A DNA stretch of 40,582 nt from positions 1 through 40,582 of the forward strand of contig CAJWEV010000016.1 in NCBI GenBank assembly GCA_913031575.1, given 5' to 3'. The translations under genes were made by a program, and so were the position numbers. Under the pieces are notes generated by a model. That model saw only the letters and a program-made list of their open reading frames with translations, ran no database searches and had not been told where the DNA came from. This DNA comes from an uncultured Halieaceae bacterium (GTDB lineage Bacteria; Pseudomonadota; Gammaproteobacteria; Pseudomonadales; Halieaceae). Of the stretch, positions 1 to 6,289 are shown piece after piece; position 1 is the first letter of the stretch, and each line of letters starts with the position of its first letter.

Positions 1-221
1 CCCCAGGTATTCAAACTGTCACTCGCGGCTTTCATGACATCGGGGTGGTTGGCCAACCCTAGATAGTTGTTGGCGCACATATTGATGACATTAGAGCCGT
101 CCGCTAACGTGATATCGTTTTTTTGGTCAGAGGCAATCACACGCTCTGTTTTCCAGAGACCTGCCTCTTTAATGTCAGCGATTTCGTCAGCGAAGCTGGC
201 TTTTGCCGCTTGGTAGCTCAT
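1..221 (-). CDS. kbl: 2-amino-3-ketobutyrate CoA ligase (glycine C-acetyltransferase), N-terminal part
   Basis: Only the first 73 residues are in the window; the gene runs off the left edge. Kbl is the PLP enzyme that cleaves 2-amino-3-oxobutyrate with CoA to give glycine and acetyl-CoA, the second step of threonine degradation. The visible part matches the family start, with the conserved stretch INMCANNYLGLANHPD after an ADGS turn. The PLP lysine lies outside the window. The ATG at 221-219 follows the tdh stop codon with a single intervening base, so the two are surely co-transcribed and probably translationally coupled. The order here is tdh then kbl, the reverse of E. coli. The call is supported both by sequence and by the neighbour. 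Confidence 0.93.
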   Translation of the reverse strand, partial: MSYQAAKASFADEIADIKEAGLWKTERVIASDQKNDITLADGSNVINMCANNYLGLANHPDVMKAASDSLNTW

Positions 222-222
222 G

Positions 223-1257
223 TCAGTCCTTCCAGTCGAGGATGATTTTTCCTGATCGTCCAGAGCGCATAATATCAAAGCCCTCTTGGTATTCGCCGTA
301 GTGGAGTCTGTGCGTAATGATGCGCTCCACGGGCAGTCCGCTCTGAATCATCATCACCATTTTATACCAGGTTTCATACATCTCCCGGCCGTAAATGCCC
401 TTGATATTGAGGCCTTTGAAAACGACGTCCGTCCAGTTGATGCCCGTATCGTCCGGCATGATGCCAAGCATAGCGATATTGCCGCCGTTGATCATCTTGT
501 CCAGCACATCGCGGAACGCCACCGGTGAGCCAGACATCTCGAGACACACATCGAAGCCCTCGAGTATTCCTAGACTTCCCATGAATTCTCGGGTGATTTG
601 CTGCTTGCTGACATTGATTGGTTGCACCTTGGGTACAATCCGCTTAGCCAAGTCGAGTCTGTATTCGTTTACATCGGTCAGTATTACGTTCCTTGCGCCA
701 CAATGCCCAGCGACCATGGCAGCCATGATGCCAATGGGTCCTGCACCTGTGATAATGACGTCTTCCCCTACCATGTTGAACGACAGAGCGGTGTGAGTTG
801 CGTTACCGTAAGGGTCAAAGATAGCAAGTACATCACTCGGAATATAAATACTAGGTCTGAATACATTCGTCGCTGGAATGGCGAGGTACTCCGCGAAGGC
901 GCCATCTCTATTGACACCTACACCTAGCGTATTCGGGCACAGATGAAGTCGCCCGGCCAAGCAGTTACGGCATCGGCCACAAACAATGTGGCCCTCACCT
1001 GACACGATGTCACCAATCGAGAGCCCGGTAACGTTTTCACCTATTTCGACAATCTCACCTGCGTATTCATGGCCCGTCACCATCGGTACTTGAATGGTTT
1101 TCTGCGCCCAGTCATCCCAGTTGTAAATGTGAACGTCAGTGCCACAGATCGCCGTCTTGTGGATTTTAATGAGAACTTCGTTTCCCGCAATTTCGGGAAT
1201 AGGCACGTCTTCCAGCCATAGGCCTTCTTCCGCGCGTTTTTTAACAAGGGCTTTCAT
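223..1257 (-). CDS. tdh: L-threonine 3-dehydrogenase
   Basis: This zinc-dependent medium-chain dehydrogenase oxidises L-threonine to 2-amino-3-oxobutyrate with NAD+, feeding Kbl. I place the start at the ATG giving [12 protein letters not shown], because this matches E. coli Tdh (MKALSKLKAEEG) and gives 344 residues against 341. The frame stays open upstream to 1332, with another ATG at 1272, but that extension has no family counterpart. Visible motifs are the catalytic-zinc segment CGTDVH and GHEY, the structural-zinc four-Cys lobe ([11 protein letters not shown] and LHLC), and the NAD-binding GAGPIG. It is the first gene of a two-gene minus-strand operon with kbl. No clear promoter or strong Shine-Dalgarno was identified. 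Confidence 0.96.
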   Translation of the reverse strand: MKALVKKRAEEGLWLEDVPIPEIAGNEVLIKIHKTAICGTDVHIYNWDDWAQKTIQVPMVTGHEYAGEIVEIGENVTGLSIGDIVSGEGHIVCGRCRNCLAGRLHLCPNTLGVGVNRDGAFAEYLAIPATNVFRPSIYIPSDVLAIFDPYGNATHTALSFNMVGEDVIITGAGPIGIMAAMVAGHCGARNVILTDVNEYRLDLAKRIVPKVQPINVSKQQITREFMGSLGILEGFDVCLEMSGSPVAFRDVLDKMINGGNIAMLGIMPDDTGINWTDVVFKGLNIKGIYGREMYETWYKMVMMIQSGLPVERIITHRLHYGEYQEGFDIMRSGRSGKIILDWKD

Positions 1258-1327
1258 TTGGGTTTCCAGCATGCACGTTGTTATTGGTGGTTTTATGCAA
1301 AAAGTGCCGCCTTGGATGACTGAAAGA

Positions 1328-1340
1328 GCCACAACGTGGC
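1328..1340. promoter_or_regulatory. Small inverted repeat upstream of tdh
   Basis: GCCAC-AAC-GTGGC is a perfect 5-bp dyad with a 3-base centre, about 70 bases upstream of the tdh start. It could be an operator or a leader hairpin. Nothing else in the sequence decides between these, and chance is possible. Confidence 0.25.
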
Positions 1341-1393
1341 ACTAACAACGTAAATACAAACCGCATGAAAAAATCGGCATGGTTTTCGTAGAT

Positions 1394-1543
1394 CTACTTC
1401 CTACGTCTGAAACTCTCACTAGCTAATAAGAAGCTTATTATTGCGCCGAGCAATGGTATCCCCAGCTCATTAGATGAGACTGAATTCATTACCAAAAAGA
1501 ATACGCCGAGTGCAGAGAATAAAATGAATTGGTGTTTTTTCAT
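1394..1543 (-). CDS. Possible small two-helix membrane protein (49 aa)
   Basis: A 49-codon frame begins with MKKHQFILFSALGVFF, has a short polar turn (NSVSSNELG), a second hydrophobic stretch (PLLGAIISFLLA) and ends in a basic tail (SFRRRK). The layout of two membrane helices with a positive C-terminus is typical of real small inner-membrane proteins. Such clean amphipathic organisation would be unusual for random DNA, although AT-rich sequence does encode hydrophobic residues often. There is no obvious Shine-Dalgarno before the ATG. It is divergent from the rod-like gene at 1676 and lies upstream of tdh in the same orientation. I recognise no family. It is a candidate only. Confidence 0.4.
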   Translation of the reverse strand: MKKHQFILFSALGVFFLVMNSVSSNELGIPLLGAIISFLLASESFRRRK

Positions 1544-1586
1544 GTCGTATCGTGACAAATTTTGGGTTTATTAATTTAACGCAAAC

Positions 1587-1604
1587 GTAACTGTTTAATG
1601 TTAC
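1587..1604. promoter_or_regulatory. Inverted repeat in divergent intergenic region
   Basis: GTAAC-TGTTTAAT-GTTAC is a 5-bp dyad with an 8-base spacer in the AT-rich gap between the small minus-strand ORF and the rod-like gene at 1676. Its position suits an operator. The evidence is the symmetry alone. Confidence 0.25.
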
Positions 1605-1675
1605 TTTGAAATACATTAATGCCTGCAATTGCAATCTTAAGCAGTAATCTTGGCAGAAAGAAAGACAGGATCGCT

Positions 1676-2029
1676 ATGGTAAACACAGTCTACAATGCAG
1701 CAATGTCTGGCCTTCAGGCAGCCTCTCTGAAGTTAAAAGTAAGTGCCAATAATGTTGCCAACGCAAACACTGACGGATATCAAAAGCAGCAAGTTACAAC
1801 ACAAGCTGGCACCTATGGCGTTGAAGTCAAGGTTGAAAAGGTTAGTACGGCTGAGCCTCCAAATAACCTCCAGACCGGCGGCGAGCTGAGATCAGAAGCC
1901 ACCTCAAATGTTGATATTGCAGAGGAACTGCTTGAGATGAAAGCCGCTAAAAATCTTTTTGAGGCTAATCTTAAAACGCTCAATACCAGCGACAACATGC
2001 TAGGTAGAATCTTGGATATTGAGGCCTGA
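1676..2029 (+). CDS. Orphan flagellar basal-body rod-like mini-protein
   Basis: The 117-residue product looks like the two ends of a flagellar rod/hook protein joined together. Residues 1-35 carry the N-terminal rod signature (AAMSGLQAA, then SANNVANANTDGYQ). Residues about 80-117 carry the C-terminal helix (EELLEMKAAKNLFEANLKTL, then SDNMLGRILDI). The variable middle domain is reduced to about 40 residues. FlgC, the smallest common rod protein, is somewhat longer. The ATG at 1676 is chosen over an upstream ATG at 1619 because homology starts there and AGGA lies at a good distance. No other flagellar gene is nearby, so a role in a normal flagellum cannot be assumed. It could be exported by the flagellar type III system or be a domesticated relict. 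Confidence 0.8.
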   Translation: MVNTVYNAAMSGLQAASLKLKVSANNVANANTDGYQKQQVTTQAGTYGVEVKVEKVSTAEPPNNLQTGGELRSEATSNVDIAEELLEMKAAKNLFEANLKTLNTSDNMLGRILDIEA

Positions 2030-2035
2030 TCCCAT

Positions 2036-2064
2036 TGGGCTGATTGCCCGGATAGCCTTTTTAT
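2036..2064 (+). terminator. Weak possible terminator after the rod-like gene
   Basis: GGGC-TGATT-GCCC forms a 4-bp hairpin soon after the stop codon and is followed a few bases later by a T-run (CTTTTTATTT). The short stem and the displaced T-run make this weak. Confidence 0.3.
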
Positions 2065-2164
2065 TTCCGAGAGAAACTAAAACACCAGATTTAAAAATGT
2101 TGATTGGATCGCGTGTTGATTAATCACCCGAGTGACCACAGGGGTGATTGGAGTTACAAGGAAA

Positions 2165-2506
2165 TTAAGGATCGAGCTGCGCGTAAAGCTCATTGCATCC
2201 GCTTCGCTGTTGCCTCGCAAAAGTGCGTACCTCACCTTCTAACGAAGTGACCTCGACAGGTTGACGTTCGAAGGCCTCGCGGATCATCTCTTTCACCAAA
2301 GTGAAAACGTGTGGAGGGTACTGGTCTCTCAAATTGGCGTCTGCATAGTCAAGAACTCGGGTGGCTTCTCGCTCTTGTTGGCGTATCTGAATTACCGTTG
2401 CCGCAAGTTCCGCAAAACTATTGCATGCTAAGCGCTGATCTTGCGCTCGCGCGACATCAATGAAAGCTAAGGAAACAATAAGAGTACACAAGTATCTGAT
2501 TTTCAT
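2165..2506 (-). CDS. Small exported hypothetical protein
   Basis: This 113-residue protein begins with a clear signal peptide: basic MKIRY, a hydrophobic core to about residue 18, and a likely cleavage after ARA at residue 21. The mature part of about 92 residues is mostly helical in character and rich in Arg, Glu and Gln. It has two cysteines near its ends (C28 and C104) that could form a disulfide in the periplasm. I recognise no family. It stands alone between two plus-strand genes, so it is its own transcription unit. Reality as a gene is supported by the signal peptide and the coherent composition; function is unknown. Confidence 0.7.
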   Translation of the reverse strand: MKIRYLCTLIVSLAFIDVARAQDQRLACNSFAELAATVIQIRQQEREATRVLDYADANLRDQYPPHVFTLVKEMIREAFERQPVEVTSLEGEVRTFARQQRSGCNELYAQLDP

Positions 2507-2827
2507 GTTCGGATTTACTCTAGGCTGCCAAATTTAGATGACAGTGCACGAATCATGCCTTGGACATTGTTTATACAAAAATTAGAGTGTTAGAGGATTT
2601 TAGGCTTAGTAAATCAAGGTAACTCGCGCCTTCAAGTAGCGCGCGACTCTAAATGGGCACCAACCTAGTGCAGAATGGTCCTTGGTAATTGACGTGTATT
2701 TCATCCGTGTAGGGCGATCTGTAGTCTGTGTAAAATCCTAGGATTTTTACTCAGTTTAGAAGTCTTGCTCGAAAACTATGTGCTTATTGAGTAATCTGGA
2801 AGTAGACGAAATGCAGAGGTTTCACTG
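2507..2827. other. AT-rich divergent intergenic region
   Basis: This 321-base gap separates the exported protein (minus) from the lipoprotein (plus) and should hold promoters for both. I see no coding signal in it. The one distinct element is the 16-bp palindrome at 2732-2747, listed separately. No promoter with both boxes well matched was found. Confidence 0.6.
2732..2747. promoter_or_regulatory. Perfect 16-bp palindrome, candidate operator
   Basis: AAAATCCTAGGATTTT is a perfect self-complementary sequence about 80 bases upstream of the lipoprotein start. The flanks (GT before, TTAC after) extend the symmetry imperfectly. A dimeric regulator site is the natural reading, but no regulator gene lies nearby and I know no matching consensus. 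Confidence 0.4.
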
Positions 2828-3241
2828 ATGCGGCTGGGCACTTTACTCATAGCGATATCTGTCGCGGGTTGTTCTTTGTTGCCCGAGTCTCATCACTATT
2901 TTCCAATAGTGGTCTCGCAAAAGTCCGAGACGGATCCTGAGTTGATCTATGGCTGTGTTAGTTCTTGGCTGCAGTATCAAGATCAAATGATACTTACCTC
3001 CAAGAGCAGCCGAGTTCATGGATGGAACGGTGATAAGAACCACATATTCTCGGTGCACGCAGATGGAAAAAAAGTAAACCTTTTCGTAGCCGTAACGACT
3101 GACTCAACGAAGAGAAAGTTACAGCAGATGGTGAGGTCCTGCGCTAACGACGCCGCATCTAAACCTCCGAGTACAAACTTCTGGGCTCCTTACTATCAAG
3201 CTTCAATCGAAAAAGCAGTTCGACCACCAATGCTTTTTTGA
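2828..3241 (+). CDS. Small hypothetical lipoprotein
   Basis: The 137-residue product starts with MRLGTLLIAISVAGC, a classic lipobox with the lipidated cysteine at residue 15, so it is predicted to be anchored in the cell envelope. The mature part has further cysteines at about residues 43 and 104 and a mixed alpha/beta look, with no family I recognise. AGAGG eight bases before the ATG serves as ribosome binding site. It is preceded by the palindrome-bearing intergenic region and is followed after 112 bases by the dipeptidase gene in the same direction, so co-transcription is possible but not required. Confidence 0.75.
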   Translation: MRLGTLLIAISVAGCSLLPESHHYFPIVVSQKSETDPELIYGCVSSWLQYQDQMILTSKSSRVHGWNGDKNHIFSVHADGKKVNLFVAVTTDSTKRKLQQMVRSCANDAASKPPSTNFWAPYYQASIEKAVRPPMLF

Positions 3242-3297
3242 GGCCATGATGCCAGGCAGATTGTTCATAAGGTCAGTCAGCACCACCCTCAAATTCC

Positions 3298-3314
3298 ATG
3301 ACGCAATGGGTCAT
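3298..3314. promoter_or_regulatory. Inverted repeat upstream of the dipeptidase gene
   Basis: ATGAC-GCAATGG-GTCAT is a 5-bp dyad with a 7-base spacer, ending 39 bases before the dipeptidase start codon. It may be an operator. The support is symmetry and position only. Confidence 0.25.
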
Positions 3315-3353
3315 CGCTGATAACTTAGTGGTTTAGGCACTCAGGGAATTAAA

Positions 3354-4625
3354 ATGAACAAGGCGAGCGTCCTCAAACTGACGAGCATTCTGTGCATAAT
3401 TCTATTTACACAGGCGTGCAGTAAACAAAGCGACGAATCCGTGCATCAAGACACAAGTCTTACCTCGCGTGCATTAGAACTCCACGATCGGATTTTAACG
3501 CTAGACAGCCACGCGGATACGCCATTGAGATTACTCGAGCCGGGTTTCGATTTGGTCGAGCGTCATGACCCCTATGAGACTGGGTCGAAGCTCGATTACC
3601 CGCGGATGATTGAGGGTGGGTTAGATGCCGTATTCTTTGCTGCTTTCGTCGCTCAGGGTATTCGAGATGACGATGGCCACACGCGAGCTCGCGAGCTCGC
3701 ATTACAAATGCTGGATGCCGTGTGGGCATCGGCTGAAAAAAATTCTGGCATTGTTGGGGTCGCCTTGAATCCTGGGGATGCTGCGGCGCTTGCGGCTGAA
3801 GGTAAGCGCGCCATTTTTCTCAGTATCGAAAATGGATATCCAATCGGTAGTGATCTCAAAAATGTGGAACTCTTCTACAACAAAGGGGTTCGGTACATAA
3901 CCCTGGTCCATTCGACCAACAATGATCTTGCAGACTCTGCAACAGATTCTGGTGGTCCTGAGCACGGTGGCATAAGTCCATTAGGTGCATCCATCGTCGA
4001 GGAAATGAATCGATTAGGCATCATGGTGGATGTATCACACGGAAGCGACGACACCTTTTATGACGCAATAGAGCTCTCCAAGGCACCCATCATTGCGACC
4101 CACTCTAATGCACGAATGGTGACCGATCATCCGCGGAATATGTCGGACGATATGTTGCGGCTAATCGCAAAAAACGGCGGTGTTGTGCAGCTGACCATGC
4201 TCTCGGATTATTTGCGCGATGCGCCCGAGAATCTCGAGCGTGATTCAGCGCTTAAGTCTCTCAGGGCATCCCTAAAGCCCTCAAACGAGATGACAGAGAG
4301 TGAACGCAAAGCGGCGCGCAACCAGCTCAGTGAAATTAGAGCCCAGTACCCCGACCCACTCGCTACAGTCAAAAATGCTGTCGATCACATCGATCACATC
4401 GTGAGTATTGCCGGTATCGATCATGTCGGCATCGGTTGTGACTTTGATGGTGGTGGTGGTATCGATGGTGTTTTCGACGTAAGTGAAGTGATGAACATTA
4501 CGATCGAATTAGTGCGACGCGGGTACAGCGAGCAAGATATAGAGAAAATTTGGAGTGGAAATATTTTGCGGGTGTTTACGGAGGTACAAGCGGTAGCAGA
4601 GGGCATACAGTCTCGGGCTCTGTAA
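3354..4625 (+). CDS. Membrane dipeptidase, peptidase M19 family, predicted lipoprotein
   Basis: This 423-residue protein belongs to the renal-dipeptidase (M19) family of binuclear zinc enzymes, which cleave dipeptides including unusual D-residue ones. The N-terminal hydrophobic segment ends at LFTQAC (Cys22), a somewhat non-ideal lipobox suggesting an envelope anchor. Metal ligands are visible: HAD at 53-55, Glu159 in SIEN, His229 in VDVSHG, His250 in THSN, and the late Asp in GIGCDFDG. The spacing matches the family and the length is typical. AGGGAA precedes the ATG. It heads a set with a DUF6702 gene 8 bases downstream and a HupE/UreJ-type gene, which suggests a shared envelope role. The exact substrate is unknown. 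Confidence 0.92.
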   Translation: MNKASVLKLTSILCIILFTQACSKQSDESVHQDTSLTSRALELHDRILTLDSHADTPLRLLEPGFDLVERHDPYETGSKLDYPRMIEGGLDAVFFAAFVAQGIRDDDGHTRARELALQMLDAVWASAEKNSGIVGVALNPGDAAALAAEGKRAIFLSIENGYPIGSDLKNVELFYNKGVRYITLVHSTNNDLADSATDSGGPEHGGISPLGASIVEEMNRLGIMVDVSHGSDDTFYDAIELSKAPIIATHSNARMVTDHPRNMSDDMLRLIAKNGGVVQLTMLSDYLRDAPENLERDSALKSLRASLKPSNEMTESERKAARNQLSEIRAQYPDPLATVKNAVDHIDHIVSIAGIDHVGIGCDFDGGGGIDGVFDVSEVMNITIELVRRGYSEQDIEKIWSGNILRVFTEVQAVAEGIQSRAL

Positions 4626-4633
4626 TTTTACTA

Positions 4634-5155
4634 ATGGGAGGAAAAGGTCAGTTTGTAATCCGGGTTGTTCTGCTGTCCCTAATCGCTGAAGGGGGCTTGG
4701 CGCACCCTCTCCGATTGTCTGTGAGTCAGATTGAATACTCGAGCGATACGGCCCGAATTACCGTCAGCCTTCGATTATTTTTGACCGATGTAAATGAGGC
4801 TCTGGTATTTGACCCTGACAACGACGAGCTGCGCCTTGGGCGTGAGGATGAGATGCCAAATGCTGAAGCTCTGCTGATCGCCTACTTGAATGAGTTTTTT
4901 TATCTCAAGATCAATGAAAACGAGGTCCCTATTGTCGTGAAGAGCAAAGATATTGGCGGGACAGGTCAAGACACCGTACTAGAACTGCTACTGGAGCACT
5001 CAGTTACGCCTCCCTTGCGATCGCTTGAGATAAAAAATGCCGTATTTACCGATCTTTTTTTTGACCAAACCAATGTTGTCTATATCCATCGAGACGACAC
5101 GTCGAGGAGCCTGATGCTGAATAAGAAAACGCCGATGTCCAGTTTGGTTTTCTGA
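4634..5155 (+). CDS. DUF6702-like exported protein
   Basis: The 173-residue product has a signal peptide (hydrophobic core VIRVVLLSLIA, cleavage expected after GGLA at residue 23). The mature protein begins HPLRLSVSQIEY and continues with RLFLTDVNEAL. This pattern of an N-terminal His-Pro followed by a beta strand and an F-x-D-D/N-like strand resembles the DUF6702 family, which is usually found beside HupE/UreJ-type membrane proteins. The start is uncertain: the ATG at 4634 gives a proper signal peptide, but no Shine-Dalgarno precedes it and GGGAGG lies just inside the gene. It sits 8 bases after the dipeptidase and 1 base before the next gene, so it is surely part of an operon. Function is unknown. 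Confidence 0.75.
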   Translation: MGGKGQFVIRVVLLSLIAEGGLAHPLRLSVSQIEYSSDTARITVSLRLFLTDVNEALVFDPDNDELRLGREDEMPNAEALLIAYLNEFFYLKINENEVPIVVKSKDIGGTGQDTVLELLLEHSVTPPLRSLEIKNAVFTDLFFDQTNVVYIHRDDTSRSLMLNKKTPMSSLVF

Positions 5156-5156
5156 T

Positions 5157-5750
5157 ATGCATTCGGTTGCGATGTATATCACTCTGGGCTTCCAGCATAT
5201 TTCGAATCTGGCCGGTTACGACCATATTCTGTTTTTGCTCGCCCTGTGTGCCGTCTACAGCATAAATCAATGGAGACGACTATTTGTCTTAGTAACAGCA
5301 TTCACGGTCGGACACAGCATTACCCTCGCCTTGTCGAGCTTCGGTTGGGTGGTCATCCCGTCTCACATCGTAGAGTTCTTAATCCCCGTTACTATTTTAA
5401 TTACGGCCGTGAGAAATGTGGCCGTACCAGCGTCAGATCAGCTAACAGGTGCTCAAGGTAATATGACAGGGCATTACCTGGTAGCGCTGTGCTTCGGGTT
5501 CATTCATGGCATGGGATTTTCTAACTATTTTCGGGCTCTGATGATGGATAGTTCATCCATCACTATTCCACTACTGGGTTTTAATTTAGGAATCGAAATC
5601 GGTCAGCTCCTTGTGGTTTCAATAATTGTCATCGTCGCATCACTGGTCGTAAAGCTTGCTCAAGTCAAGCAACGTGACTGGAACCTTTTTATCTCTGGGG
5701 CTGCCGCGGGCATCTCAATCGTACTCATGAACGAAACGGCATTTTGGTAG
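5157..5750 (+). CDS. HupE/UreJ_2 family integral membrane protein
   Basis: This 197-residue protein has about six hydrophobic helices. It carries the family motifs GYDHILFLLAL, FTVGHSITLAL, GFIHGMGFSN and FNLGIEIGQL, with histidines and acidic residues placed inside helices. HupE/UreJ relatives are thought to import nickel or cobalt, but the HupE/UreJ_2 branch has no established substrate that I know. The ATG is one base after the DUF6702 stop, so translation is probably coupled. A second Met at residue 6 could also start the protein. Together with DUF6702 this looks like a conserved pair, here joined to a metallopeptidase. Confidence 0.88.
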   Translation: MHSVAMYITLGFQHISNLAGYDHILFLLALCAVYSINQWRRLFVLVTAFTVGHSITLALSSFGWVVIPSHIVEFLIPVTILITAVRNVAVPASDQLTGAQGNMTGHYLVALCFGFIHGMGFSNYFRALMMDSSSITIPLLGFNLGIEIGQLLVVSIIVIVASLVVKLAQVKQRDWNLFISGAAAGISIVLMNETAFW

Positions 5751-5853
5751 TAGTCGATCACTGCCGAGATTGAGATTTTGCGGGCCGCAAGATGACGAGG
5801 CGACGCCGTAAGCTTCTGACATGGAATAGCAATGCTCTCCAGCGGCGCACAGC

Positions 5854-6000
5854 TTAGGCATCTCCCATGTAAAACTTACCTATGCCGTCGCGGCTAGGCA
5901 GGCCAGTCGTGTAATAAGAATTTTCTAGATCGGCATCCTCTGTGATGCCAGACACACCGATAGCGAGGCAAAAGTAAATCATCCATCTAACTATGAGCAT
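5854..6000 (-). pseudogene. Possible truncated start of an exported SAM methyltransferase
   Basis: A 48-codon frame starts with a hydrophobic leader (MLIVRWMIYFCLAIGVSG) and then reads GLPSRDGIGKFYMGDA before a TAA stop. The segment SRDGIGKFYMG resembles the N-terminus of a family of exported class I methyltransferases, in which it is normally followed by R-E-I and a long catalytic domain. I see no continuation of that domain in either remaining frame downstream (5751-5853), so this looks like a remnant cut at the point of homology. It may instead be a genuine short peptide. The resemblance is from memory and not from a search. Confidence 0.4.
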
Positions 6001-6289
6001 CTCGACCCCAGATTTGACGATTCGCCCCAATTATCGCGAAATCGCGGTCAGAGCCTATTGATCAAAGGGCCCCCTGGGGTGGCTACCACATTTATCCGAT
6101 AGTAGTAGTTACTTGCCAGATATATTGTTGAGTTTTAGGTCTTGGTATTTTCATTTGCCACTGTTTGTTTTGTGGTATGGCTGTAATTCACGCAACGTTT
6201 GGTGGTACGGCGAAGAAAACGCCGAACCTAAATTTAACTTACGAGGCTCATCGTTATCCTTTTAAATAGTCTCGCGGTTGTTCTTTTCG
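6001..6289. other. Intergenic region downstream of the carboxyltransferase
   Basis: Together with 5751-5853 this belongs to a gene-poor stretch of about 540 bases between the HupE/UreJ-type gene and the carboxyltransferase. Apart from the short methyltransferase-like frame and the inverted repeat at 6204-6228 I see no coding signal or RNA gene. Its lack of genes and mixed composition fit decayed sequence. Confidence 0.5.
6204..6228. repeat. Inverted repeat downstream of the carboxyltransferase
   Basis: GGT-A-CGGCG, a 7-base A-rich centre, and CGCCG-A-ACC form a stem of eight pairs with one mismatch, about 60 bases beyond the carboxyltransferase stop. It may act as a transcript-end hairpin on the minus strand, but no T-run follows it there, so it is not a standard terminator. 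Confidence 0.4.

Noticed and set aside
395..796. A 133-codon plus-strand frame opposite tdh.
   Set aside because: It is antisense to a clear Tdh and has no signal peptide, domain or ribosome binding site.
4382..4410. Short tandem GATCACATC-like repeat inside the dipeptidase gene.
   Set aside because: It codes for an ordinary DHIDHI stretch in a conserved frame and has only about two copies, so it is not a repeat array.
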